NCBI GenBank assembly: GCA_001584585.1
Contig: LSYV01000061.1
Span: 106,359 to 167,352 of the forward strand
Direction: 5' to 3'
Length of the DNA stretch: 60,994 nucleotides
Source: Gonium pectorale
Taxonomy: Eukaryota; Chlorophyta; Chlorophyceae; Chlamydomonadales; Volvocaceae
Position numbers and translations under genes: made by a program. The number at the start of each line of letters is the position of its first letter. The first letter of the stretch is position 1. Below are positions 10,856-33,471 of the stretch, piece after piece. The notes beneath the pieces are model-generated. The model ran no database searches. It was not told where the DNA came from and saw nothing but the letters and a program-made list of their open reading frames with translations.

Positions 10856-11797
10856 CGCTAGGCAGGTTACAGGTTACAGGTCGTGTCTCCCCCGGTGCGG
10901 TCGTTACGGCCAGGGCCACCGCACAACCGCAGATAGAGGACTTGGGGCGATGGCGGGTCGAGAGCATCACTTGCTTGGCCAGGCCAGCTTGCCGCGCATA
11001 ACCTCCCCCCACCAGCCTCGGCAACCCATTATACATGCCTGGACATGAAGTCCAGTTAGCCGGCACAGTGAAGCCGAGCGAAGTTGAAGGTACGGTATAC
11101 GTGTGAGGGGCCGTCGCGCCAGGGTTACGGCATCCACGATCGGCACGGGCGCGCTGTGGTCTAGGCCACGGCCACAACAACCCTGGCACTACAGCGCCCC
11201 GGCACACAGCGGAGCAGCAAGAGCCAGAATCCCGAAAGTGAGGAACAGGAGTTTGGTCTCGGGCCGACCTGGCCGACCCTCCCACAGGGCAGGGTTTGCC
11301 CGTGCGACTGCTGCCCGGGTTCCAAAGAGTCAAACCCGCGGTTGCAGTGCCCCCTTGCGCGCTTTCTCACTCATACATGCAGCTCTGATATACCCCGCGG
11401 AGATCTCCCCATGCGGCTGACTCTGGTTGCAACGTGGCCTGCCTGCCTGGGACACAGCAGCACGGGCCCGCCACACGCAGGGCGCGACATTCGTGCCTTG
11501 CCTACTATGATATTCGTTGTCATGACCTTCAATGCGTGTGCTGTGGACTGAGCGTGCTAACTATTTAGCACATGGACGACCGGAATAGAAGGGAAACGCG
11601 CAAGGGAACATTGCCGAATATGACCCTTCTGTGCCCTTTCCGTCTCGGCACGTTGCATAGGGCGCAAATGTGGAGGTTCCGTAGACGCTTGGCTCTGCCC
11701 AGATGTCCGCTCCAGAACCCCATACGGCGGATCTCGGCCATCCGTCTTAGTCGCTCACTCACGCCGTGTGCCGCTGTCTCCGAACCGTTGCTCGAAA

Positions 11798-14627
11798 ATG
11801 GCGTTTGCGATCAAGTCGTCCGCCAAGCTCGGCGTGGCTGCCAAGCCGGTCTCGCGCCGGTCGAGCGTCGCCGTGAAGGCAAGTTAGGGGCGCAGATAGC
11901 AGGCGCGCTATGTTGAGCAGTGTCCAGGCAGATGAACAGCGGCGCAGCGGCCGGGAAGCATGGCGACGCGCGCAAGCGACCAGTCCTGATGCGGATGGCC
12001 TCAGTCTCGGCCCGGTGTGGACACCACTTGCCAGCCCCTTTGCAGCTTCACAATTGTTCGTGCCAGCAACAGTGGCTGCTCCGTAAGGGGGGACTGATGG
12101 CCTGAGCTCATCGGACCTCACTGCATGCTGTTTGGGCACGAGCGCGATCGCCTCGGTCGCTTTCAACCCGCGGCAAATTTAAGCTTTCTTAATAACTGAA
12201 GGTTTAGCTGACGGTCAATCGTAACCATCTCGAACGCAGGCGTCCGCCGTGCCGGACAACGTCAAGGAGGCCCGCGCCTGGATCGACGCCTGGAAGTCGA
12301 AGCAGGTACGCTTGCTTTCCCTCCCGTACCACACCAACCTGGGTACACCTCGTCGGCCATGTGTGGGTCACCCTCACCTGCCGGGGCTTCCCCTGCCGCC
12401 GGTCCTGAGCCCAGCCGCTTAACTCTGCCTCCCCTTCCGCCACGCCTCTTGCTTGCGCTCCCGCCAGGGCACCCAGTTCCGCGATGCCAGCCTGCCCAGC
12501 TGGTACCCCGGCGCTAACCTGCCCGGCTACCTGGATGGCACCCTGCCCGGCGTGAGTGCCTCATCACCGGGCCAGGGTCTTTCGGGGAATCGTTACCAAG
12601 TCGCCATTGGGCCATTTAGCAGACTTCCATACACATCATGGGCCGCAGGGGCGATCTGGCTGTCAATGGTGGCACGGTGGCTGAGTAGGGGCGGGCCGCG
12701 CCTCGCATGCGGGCGTACTAAATGGTTCATGGCGGGCATGTCTCAATCTGCCCGCCTTGGCAGCCAGGACACAGGTGTGGATGTACCACTGACAGATGCG
12801 TATGCGCCCAATAGGCTGCGACAGCGGCTCCATCACAGCCCCCTGCTTCTGACGCGGCCTTCAACCGCCCTCTTTCTTACTGCAGGACTTCGGCTTCGAC
12901 CCCCTCGCCCTGGGCGCTGAGCCCGAGAAGCTCAAGTGGTGAGACACCTATCGAGCACTCTCGGTGTCCTGTCAACTGACATAAATGCTGATGCCAACTG
13001 CCATGGTGATCGTCATGGTCAATTTCGCGAACAGTTTGTTGAGTCTCTTGGCCCCGTTCCTGACCTCCCTTCTCGGCCGCATGCAGGTACGTCCAGGCCG
13101 AGCTGGTGCACTCTCGCTTCGCCATGCTCGCCGTTGCCGGCATCCTGTTCCCCGAGCTGCTGGCCAACATCGGCATCTCGTGGCCGGGCGCTGGCGTGGC
13201 CTGGTACGACGCGGGCAAGTTCGAGTACTTCGCCCCGGCCAGCTCGCTCTTCGGCGTGCAGATGCTGCTGTTCGCCTGGGCTGAGTTCCGCCGGTACGTG
13301 CGCTTCTTGCCGATGGTGGGACCACGGCATAAAGCTACTACGGGACGAAGCGCGTAGCACAGCTTCAGGGCTCCTGGCTGCTACTGGAAGGGGGGGGCTG
13401 AAGTGGGATGTGTGTGCGGCAGGCTGAGGACGGGGCCCGCTGATGGGCTGCCTTGGCCGGGGAGTTGTAGAAGGCGGTGGAGTCCATTGTTGTATGCAGC
13501 CAGCCAAGCTGGGAATGGCCGAGCCACGGGTCAGGGTGATTACGTTATTACGGTGCAAGGCTGGGCGTCTGCTCTGGGCGCGCCAATGCTCCATGGCCGC
13601 TCGGGGCTTGATGCACGGGGCATCCATTCCACCCATGTGCGGCCACGTCACCGATATCCACACTTCTGTCTCCTCTGACTCCGTCCCTCGTGTGTCTCGG
13701 GCCCCGTTCCGCTGCGTAGCTACCAGGACTTCGTGAAGCCCGGCTCGGCCAACCAGGACCCCATCTTCAGGTGAGAAGCTCCCCGTGGAACGAGCGCGCA
13801 CGACTGCGCCAGAACGAGCTCGCACGGCTGCACAGCGGGCCAGGAGGAGGTTCATCATGACATAGGTCGTCACATGCGGGCCCTTGCCGGCACTGTTCAC
13901 AGTCCTAGGGGAGACGAGCAGTGGCTGTGGGAACGCAGCAGGCACGTGCCGATCGCTAGTAGGACCGTCTGTAACCCTCCCACCCTCCCGACCCTACTTC
14001 TCGCCACCCTCCTCAGCAACAACAAGCTGCCCGATGGCAACGAGCCCGGCTACCCCGGCGGCATCTTCGACCCCTTCGGCTGGTCCAAGGGCGACATCAA
14101 GAGCCTGAAGCTCAAGGAGATCAAGAACGGCCGCCTGGCCATGCTTGCCTTCGCTGGCTTCGTCGCCCAGGTGTGTGTGGGCAGGCATCTGTTGTGTGCG
14201 ATGGCTGGCTTGAGCGCTGCTGTCTGCGGGGGATCCGCATGGGTCCGCGGGGGAAGGCGTGTTGGGGTGCCCTTGCGGGGATGGGAAGGGTAGCGCGACT
14301 CAAGTGTCCGGCCGCAGTGTTTCACGTGTTGCCAGCAGGGACCGGCTGCATCCGTGTTGCCAGCAGGGACCGGCTGCATCCGTGTTGCCAGCAGGGACCG
14401 GCTGCATCGGAAGCCCGAAGCTGGGGTTCAGTAAATCACAGGCTCGGGAGCCGAGCCGTCTTTTCAGCCCTGATGCACTCCCTGACCCCTCCTCCCGTGT
14501 GCCCCTCCCTCCCGCAATCGCTTCGCAGGCCTACACCACCGGCACCACCCCCCTGAAGAACCTGTCGGCGCACCTGGCTGACCCCTGGTCCACCACCGTG
14601 TGGCAGAACGACCTGGCCCGCCTGTAA
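11798..14627 (+). CDS. LHCI chlorophyll a/b-binding protein (Lhca type)
   Basis: This is a light-harvesting antenna protein of the thylakoid membrane, most like photosystem I Lhca proteins. Eight exons join in phase: 11798-11878, 12240-12305, 12468-12551, 12886-12938, 13087-13293, 13720-13770, 14017-14170, 14529-14627, giving 264 residues. The N terminus ([12 protein letters not shown]..., Ser/Arg/Val-rich, to about VAVKA) is a chloroplast transit peptide. Hallmarks are [13 protein letters not shown], the first helix with [14 protein letters not shown], the middle helix [16 protein letters not shown], and the third helix [15 protein letters not shown]; the Glu/Arg pairs and the His and Asn are chlorophyll ligands in this family. 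The first-helix ligand motif has His, not the Asn of red-shifted Lhca proteins. Intron 1 uses a GC donor (AAG|GCAAGT). I cannot say which numbered Lhca this is. Confidence 0.93.
14326..14408. repeat. 28-bp minisatellite, three copies
   Basis: Three consecutive copies of a 28-base unit starting GTGTTGCCAGCAGGGACCGG lie in the last intron of the LHCI gene; the third copy diverges at its end. Confidence 0.9.
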
Positions 14628-16804
14628 ATGGCAGGCCGGCAGATGCCGCTCCATACGCCCGGCGGCTGCGCCCGCCTGATGCCGAGCGCCGCCCCCTGAA
14701 TGCCGCCCCTGTGCGCTCGTGAGCGGGGCCTGGCGCACGCAGCGCCGTGCCGGGTGTATATGTGTCGGAAGCGGCGCAGCGTCGGTAGGGGCGCCCGCTA
14801 GTGCATGTGTGCTGGACGGCCGTTCCTCACGCCTTGTTCGAGGTTTCTGGGCAGCGAACGCTGCGATTGTTGTTCTGTGCAGCTGCTTGGTGTAAGCTTG
14901 TTTACGAACTTCACAGGGAGCTGCGGTAACAGCCGTGGGGAGGGGCGCGGCCGGCGCTAGGAGGGGCCGGCCCGCGCCCGCTCCCGTCGTTTTTTGAGCC
15001 CCCGTGTGCCGGCCACCCGGCCGCCACGTGCGCTGTGAGCGAGTGGTGTGTGGTTTGTATGTGTGCGCGTGTGTGAGCTTCCCACCCGTTTGCGTTGTTT
15101 CGTGATGACGATGAACTACACATGGATGGCGAGGGGTTGTCATGGCCGCAGAAAAGCGGGCGACAACGCGCCATCACGGCCACCACACCGCATGACGTGT
15201 ACAGGCATTGTAAAATACAATTTTGCGAATGACTCTCTTCTGTTCCGTGCGGAGAGCAGGGGAACGGGCCGCTGACACGGCAGCATTAGCACTGGAAAAT
15301 CGACATCCGTAGGGCCAACTAGCCATGGCCAGGTCACAGCGACATATGTTTCGAGGCAACGATTCGGTACGGGATGAGGTAACGCTCGCCATGACGGATC
15401 AGGCATGCCCATCGTGTGTGGCCCTGTCGTACGGTGCTGCAAACCCAATCACGGCGCACACCGGTGCGGTGCATGCCTGACAGCCCTGGCTTGCTGGCTC
15501 GCTGACGACCACGGATGTATCGTATGGAGGGCAGGGCATTCTGCTGTGACAGGTGAGTAATGTACGGAAAGCAGACGGCAGTCCTACTGCAACCTACGGC
15601 ATACATGAGACATGCACAGCACGCCCATGCGCAACGGGGTTGCTAACTGCCGAGCGTCATAATACGATTCGTTTTTGGACTGACTTTGACCCTTACAAGG
15701 TCGGTACATTCCTTGCTCATTTGATATGGTGCGCTTGCCTTTTTCGAGTTCTGGGCCCTGCGGCAACTCAGAGTGTGTTTTACCCACTCTGCTATGGCGG
15801 GTCGGAAGCCAATCGGCTCGTGTGGCCTGCAAACCCTCTCTGATGCGCCTGTATATCTCGAGCCGCCTGCGTTGCCCGCTGACGCCGGACTGCTGCCCCT
15901 TCATCCCGACCTGTCGACTACTGTTTAAGGAATGCCAGCCAGTTCCCCGCCAGGAGGGTTACGGTATGTCACAGCACGGGCCGATAGGAGGCACCGGCGA
16001 AATGCAATGCCTTGCATTGTGGGCTTCGTGGCGACAGGTGGGAAGCACCTGCGCTGGGCACCCGAAAACATACGCACCTCATAAGCTGATTCAAACGCCA
16101 GCGCGAATACCGCTAACGCTGCCCGGTCGCACCCGGCCCCACGCTCGTTCCAGCCTTGCGCACCTCCTATCTGCGCACCTTCTCGCCTCTCCGCCTGTAA
16201 CCTTTGCACAGAAAAGAGAGCTCGCTCTAGCACCCGCCACGCACGCACAGCCTCGACGCACTCGGCACTAGCCAGAGTGACGCACACTAGATTCAGAGAC
16301 CAGGCATCTGGCAGTTGGCGCACTCCCGATACAAAAGTGCGGGCCTTGGCCACCCCGCGCAGCTCAGCCGACACGGCAGCCCGCCGCTGACCGGCCTCCA
16401 GGCAGGCCCCGACACGTGCCATACCTAATCAGCGCCCCGAGCACCAGCACCAGCAGCATCAGCGTCAGTCCCAGCGTCAGCAGCAGCAGAGCATCGGCAG
16501 CAGTATCAGAGCCAGCAGCAGCAGCAGACCCGCGCACAACAAACGCGGACCGGCGCTGCCCGCCCGCCAGCCCGCTGACCCCCAAAGCGCCCTTCCCGTC
16601 CCTCGCTTCCGTCTATGCTTTGTCAGATCGTGCGCTGCTCAACACTGGAGGCGCGCGGCGGGGCACGCAGCGCTACACGCGGGGGCCGGGGGGCCAGGAG
16701 CACCCACCCACCGCGCCTGCTAGGGGGCAGACGTACGGCCCCGCACACGGCACCCCAGGGCTCCTGCATGCGGCTCGCCCCGCAGCCCCGCCCACGCGCC
16801 TCTC
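14628..16804. other. LHCI 3' region and intergenic sequence
   Basis: The left part is LHCI 3' UTR. The rest shows no convincing gene. At 16441-16530 there is a CAG/AGC-rich tract. On the minus strand this tract reads as a leucine-rich hydrophobic frame (about 16364-16585) that might be an extra 3' exon of the neighbouring ChaC gene. Confidence 0.45.
14891..14895 (+). terminator. Possible TGTAA polyadenylation signal of the LHCI gene
   Basis: TGTAA, the usual volvocine polyadenylation motif, lies 264 bases after the stop codon. A second TGTAA at 15209-15213 is an alternative. Confidence 0.45.
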
Positions 16805-18071
16805 TCACCCTGGCCCCGCGCCCGACGGGCCGCCCTGCCCGCACACGGCCTGAACGGCGTACACGTGCCGGCTCGGCGGCGCACCCGCCAGCTCCCCGCC
16901 ACCGCGCTCGCCGCCGCAGCGTGCCTTGTCCGCCTCCAAGACCGCTACCGCAGCCCCTGCCCCCGCCTCGGCCCGCGCCTCCCCGCCCCACTGCTGCACC
17001 GCTGCCGCCTGCTGCGCCGCCTGCTGCGCCGCGGCGCGCTGCTGCGCCAGCTGATGCCGCCGACGGAAGTCGAGGTGGTGCTCCAGCTCCGCCGCCAGCG
17101 CGGAATCCGCCCCCGCCTCCTCTGCCCCCGCCTCCACCCTCCCCGCCCCCGCCGTGCTTGCTCCCCCGCCGGCCTGTCGCTCCGGAGCCGCAGCGGCCGC
17201 GAGCCGCGCCACTTCCTGCCGCACCATCTCCTCCAGGGCGCACAGCTCGGGGTCGGTCACCCCCATGGCGCGCATCGCATCCGCGAGGCGGAAGAGATAC
17301 TCGGCGTTGGGGCCTGAGGGGCCGCGGCTGGCCGCGATCTGGGCCGCGATGTCCCGCGGGTCGGCGGGGCCCAGGTAGTTGGCGTTGGCGGGGCTGGCGA
17401 TGTACGTGAGCGCGCCGCGCACGGCCAGCCTGCCGTCCCTATCGTACACGTCCACACGCTGCCGTACGTCGTACTGCTTCTCCCGCCACTCGAGGTACGA
17501 GAGCGTGGCGGCCTGCTCCTCGGGTGTGCCCGCCAGCTGGAAGGCGGCGCCCCACGTGACCAGCGCCTCCGGCTCCGGATTCGCGCCGGGGTTGGGGTCA
17601 GGGTGGGAGTCGGCGGCGGCGCTGGTGGTGACGGTGGCGGTCAGAGTGACGGTGCGGCCGGGGCGCTGCGGCGTGCCACGATGGTCGGTGGAGCCCTGGG
17701 GGTGCGTGGTGACGCGGAGGGGAGGGCCGTCACGCGAGCTGCAAGGGAGGGCGTTACCTGGGGGCTTCCCCCAGAGATCTTGTCCCAAAGGAGGCCCCCT
17801 CGCATCTTGCGCTTGGCAGGGGTCGTCACGGCCTTGCGCACCGGGTCCCGCTCTCTAGTCCCCCGCCTCCGCCACGCCTTCCCCCCACCCGCCACCCCGC
17901 TACCATGCCTGCCCCTCGTACCTGCCAAAAGACGCGGCGATAGCCCCGGATATAACCTTCCACCTTTGCAGAGTACTCAAAGTTGGGCGTGTGCACCAGG
18001 CTCCCGTACCCAAAGATCCATATCGTCCCATCGCTGCTGACTGAAGCATCTGATGAAGCCGTGGAGGCCAT
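16805..18071 (-). CDS. ChaC-type gamma-glutamylcyclotransferase
   Basis: ChaC enzymes cleave glutathione to 5-oxoproline and Cys-Gly in the cytosol. Exon 1 (17922-18071) gives 50 residues and exon 2 (16805-17695) continues in phase 0, 346 residues in total. The substrate-binding loop WIFGYGSL is at about 18-25, followed by [13 protein letters not shown] across the splice site and [10 protein letters not shown] at 117-126, whose Glu122 matches the catalytic Glu of the family. The core then runs through [13 protein letters not shown] and [13 protein letters not shown]. About 115 further residues are Ala/Gly/Glu-rich and lie outside the usual ChaC domain; part of this tail could be mis-predicted intron. 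The gene is divergent from alanine aminotransferase, with starts 325 bases apart. Confidence 0.88.
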
Positions 18072-18396
18072 GCGGTGCTGCTGCTTCTGCCCGCTGCGGC
18101 AACGCCCGCTCAAACCGACGCATGCGCGTGCGCTTTTTGCGCCACGCCAGCCCACGCCGGCGCTGACGCGCTCGGCTGCTACTTGCATTGAGAGGCACGT
18201 CGACTGAGGCCAGTGCGGGCCAATGTTGCCTTGGTACGGTGCGGTGCGTTGGACGAGCTACAACAGTCCACAATAAAATAGTCTAAACCTTTGTCGTGAA
18301 ATGCTGCGCAGTTCCACATTCAATCTCGCTATCATAGCGCTGACCAGGTGACAGCGAGCGTGACAGCGAAAAGCCGGTCGGCACTCCTGTGCAGTC
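18072..18396. promoter_or_regulatory. Shared divergent promoter region of ChaC and alanine aminotransferase
   Basis: Only 325 bases separate the two start codons, so both promoters and both 5' leaders must lie here. An A/T-rich patch, AATAAAATAGT, near 18272 is the only TATA-like sequence. I see no other recognisable factor sites. Confidence 0.55.
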
Positions 18397-24141
<5,745 letters not shown>

Positions 24142-25563
24142 AGCCCTGATCGGACGGTTTACTACGGCCGGCTGCTCGTCGGTTGCTTTGTCGGTGGACG
24201 CCTGTTGCCCGCGGGCGCCGCGGCGCGCCGTCTCCGTCCAAGCGGGACGGCACCTGGCGGGCCAAGGTCTGTGAGCGGCAACGCGTTGAGGTGACGCGAA
24301 CGCACGGTGCAGTGGAGCCGGCCCTGCAGGGCCTCTCTGCCCGGTTGGCCGGCCCTGCCATCCTGGGGCCCGGGGAGCTGGGCGCACGGCTCGGAAGCCG
24401 TCGCGCACTTTTGGACTGGGCCTTTTCTGTGCTCTGACTTGGCAGGTCGAACCAAGGCCGGGTTGTTCAGCTTGCGCCCGGCCGATTCAGGCTCGCGGCA
24501 AGGATCTCCCTAACTGTGTGTTGGTGTTCGCGCCGAATGCTCGCATGGAGGTTGTATAGGATGCTACGGTCGCTGCGGCAGGGCAGGCCTTTGTAGGCTG
24601 GCTGCGGTGGCTTCGCGGCGGCAGGCGAAGAGGCGACACCTGTGACCTCGGGGCTTTCGGTCGCCTTGGTCTACCTTAGCTTATGAAGAGAGAGTTAGTG
24701 AGTGAGTCGAGGGTCAAGGTCGTGGCATTTATACCCTACTCAAGGGTATCAGTTTTGCTGCCGGGCGTGTGCCGGCGGTTGCGTTTTGGGTCGTTGTTGC
24801 ATGTTATGTCCTTGGTGTTTCGGGGCCAAGCGTGTACGGTTAAATGCACGAAGTCACCACGCCCTGATCAGCCGCTGGCCTTCGTGACGCATCCCCAAAA
24901 TGTTGGGGCAGGGTTGATGTGTTGGGTGCCCGTGAGAGCCTTCAGCGCTTGCGGCGTGCTTCAAGTGTCCCATGTCGAATAACAGAGCCATGTTGGCGGC
25001 AAGGGGTGCGCCGAGCTTTCAAAGGCCTCCTCTGCATCAGTGTGGTACTGTGTGGGCAGGACTGCGGAGGGGCAACGGCCTGGTGGCGCCCCTGTGGGCC
25101 TTTGAAGGGCCGTTCCCGCTTTGTAGATAGCAATGGTACTGAGGCCACCGGCTCCGTGCGGATGGGCGTGTGGCCACGCCGCAGGCTCGAAGCAAGACAT
25201 GTGTAAGATGTAGGCTGTCATCCCTCAAAAACTGAAATGGCACGTCGCGGGCCACGACTCGTGCCAAACCCTCATTGCTTACCCAACGGCCCTGCTTGCA
25301 TTCCCCCTTCTCCTCTTGCTCTCATCCCTCTTTGCTGCACAGCACCACACATGTCCGTACGACACGTACGGACTCATGACATCGCACTCCTCTCCATGAA
25401 GCTGTTTTGACTTACCCTTGAAGTAAGTCGAATCAAAATAAATATCGCACTGCGTCCATTCTTTTGCACCACCCAGTATCTAAAACCTCAACATGTTCTC
25501 GAGACCAAGTTATGGATGATCCACAGCTTCAGCGAGTGAGTCCGGCTGGCAGCAGATACAGCC
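24142..25563. other. Alanine aminotransferase 3' region and upstream of the katanin-like gene
   Basis: No gene is evident. The first TGTAA after the stop is at 25202-25206, more than 1 kb away, so the 3' UTR is either long or uses another signal. An A/T-rich stretch (AAATAAATAT) near 25436 precedes the proposed start of the next gene by about 125 bases. Confidence 0.45.
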
Positions 25564-31798
<6,235 letters not shown>

Positions 31799-33348
31799 GG
31801 CAGCGGCGGCGGCGGGCTGCAAGGTAAGGCTGCAGGGTAGTCCAGAAAGGCCTTGCCAAGGACTTGTCCCGTTTTTCCGGGCTTGCCAGGGACCTCTCCT
31901 GGGCCGCGGGGAAGGCGTTTCGACCGGCCTCAGGCGGGGCCGCGTCCTTGCAGCGCAAGGAAGCCACAAGGCGAAAGTTCCTTGCTGGCAAGGAAAACGT
32001 TTGAGGTTCGGGGGTGCAAAATCCTTGGGGCCAAAGCGGGCTGCATGGGAGGGCTGCGGGCGTGAAGGCGCTCCACAGTGCAGGGGAGTTCGCGCCTTCT
32101 GCAGGCAGCAGCGGGTGGCTGGCTCTGGTGGAGGCTATTGAAGGGGATGCAATGTGGGGGGGGAGAGGGGGAGGGGGAGGGGGAGGGTAGAACGCGGAGG
32201 CGCTGGGGAGGGCACTGACTGGGTTGATCGCCGACCTGGGGCGCAGGCGGGCAGCGCTCGCGGCACGGGAGACCGCGGCTCGCTGCTGACGGTTGGGTGA
32301 GCCGCACGCTGCCGGCGCGCCGCGCCCGTGTACGAGCGAGCGCGGCGACGTGAGCGCGCGGCGCGGGGGGGAGGCAGGGTGGTGCGCTGCCGGCGGCCGC
32401 AAAGCCGCGCAGTCGTGTTGGCGCTGTCAAGGAGTGGGTGGTGGTGTCATCTGTCATGGACTGCCCCGGGCGTGGACTGTCGCTGGCCGGGCGAACAGGG
32501 TTTGGGTTTGGGCCGCAAGGTGGGCAGTTGGTCGCTGTGGCTCGTGCAGGGAGCAGGCGAGCAGCCCCAAACCCACAATGACACGTCCTGTACTACTCGA
32601 GTCACTTGTGAACGTCAGTGCGATTTGTTACATACAGTGCCTGAGCAGTGCAACACCTGTTGCTGCGTACGCCACCAGATGCAGTACCTTCCGGTGCCAG
32701 GGCGCGGCCCGATGCAGCGTGCTTCGGCCTCTCCTGGGCCCTGACAGCAAGCATGTGAACAGCAGTGCTGCGGCCCGACAATCCCTCGAGGGGGCGCTCT
32801 GCATGTTCATCGGTATGTAAAATATCAACTCAGATGACAGCATCATGTGGTACGGCGCGGCGCGCAAGCCGCCCAGCGAGCCGCCGAGCCCGCAAGGACC
32901 AAGTCCGCAAATCACACAACGCTACACGCTTGCTTTATGGAAGCGGGGCAGGGCACGCCGTGCAGCAGGCCGGTGCATTCCATAAATGCCCCGGATACGT
33001 ATGATACGGCTGCGTATGTGGTCGTACACATGCAGCTGCACGGGCACGGGACCTGCAACTGAACTACTGGAGCCTGACGCTGGCATACATGACGCGCCTT
33101 CATCACATCTCCACACAACCAAACTCAGGTCTCGGAGCGGCTCGCTGCCACACTGCCGTGCTTATCAAACGGTTACGTGCACAGGCCGTGTTACAGATAA
33201 ATGCTGCAGTATCGAAAACGGGTACAACTCCTGCGCTAAGATGCGGCCTCGCAGCACCGCATGTCCGCATCCCCGTGGGCCGCCCCGTGCAAGTTTACAA
33301 CGCAAAGGCCGTGCTGGAGCGCGGCCTCTGGTATCGCTGCGTGCTGCC
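31799..33348. other. Convergent 3' regions of the katanin-like and membrane-protein genes
   Basis: The two genes face each other here. The first plus-strand TGTAA is at 32816-32820. A purine-rich GGGGGA run lies near 32157-32190. No convincing gene is seen. Confidence 0.5.
33295..33299 (-). terminator. Possible TGTAA polyadenylation signal of the large membrane-protein gene
   Basis: TGTAA on the minus strand about 50 bases after the stop at 33349. A second copy at 33191-33195 is an alternative. Confidence 0.45.
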
Positions 33349-33429
33349 TCACACCGTCGACGGCGCCGACGACGGCACAGCAGAGCTGAACGTCGGGGCT
33401 TCCGCCGCCGCTGCACCGCCGCTGGCGCT

Positions 33430-33471
<42 letters not shown>

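Larger units (their letters stand above)
8158..11797. other. Intergenic region with PSBY promoter side, PSBY fragment and dispersed repeats
   Basis: 3.6 kb lie between the divergent PSBY and LHCI genes. The PSBY 5' leader occupies the left end. A degenerate inverted copy of that 5' region lies at 10640-10855 and a dispersed repeat at 9428-9549; both are listed separately. Around 10297-10436 there are two shorter stretches resembling the same dispersed repeat. I see no other convincing gene. Confidence 0.5.
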
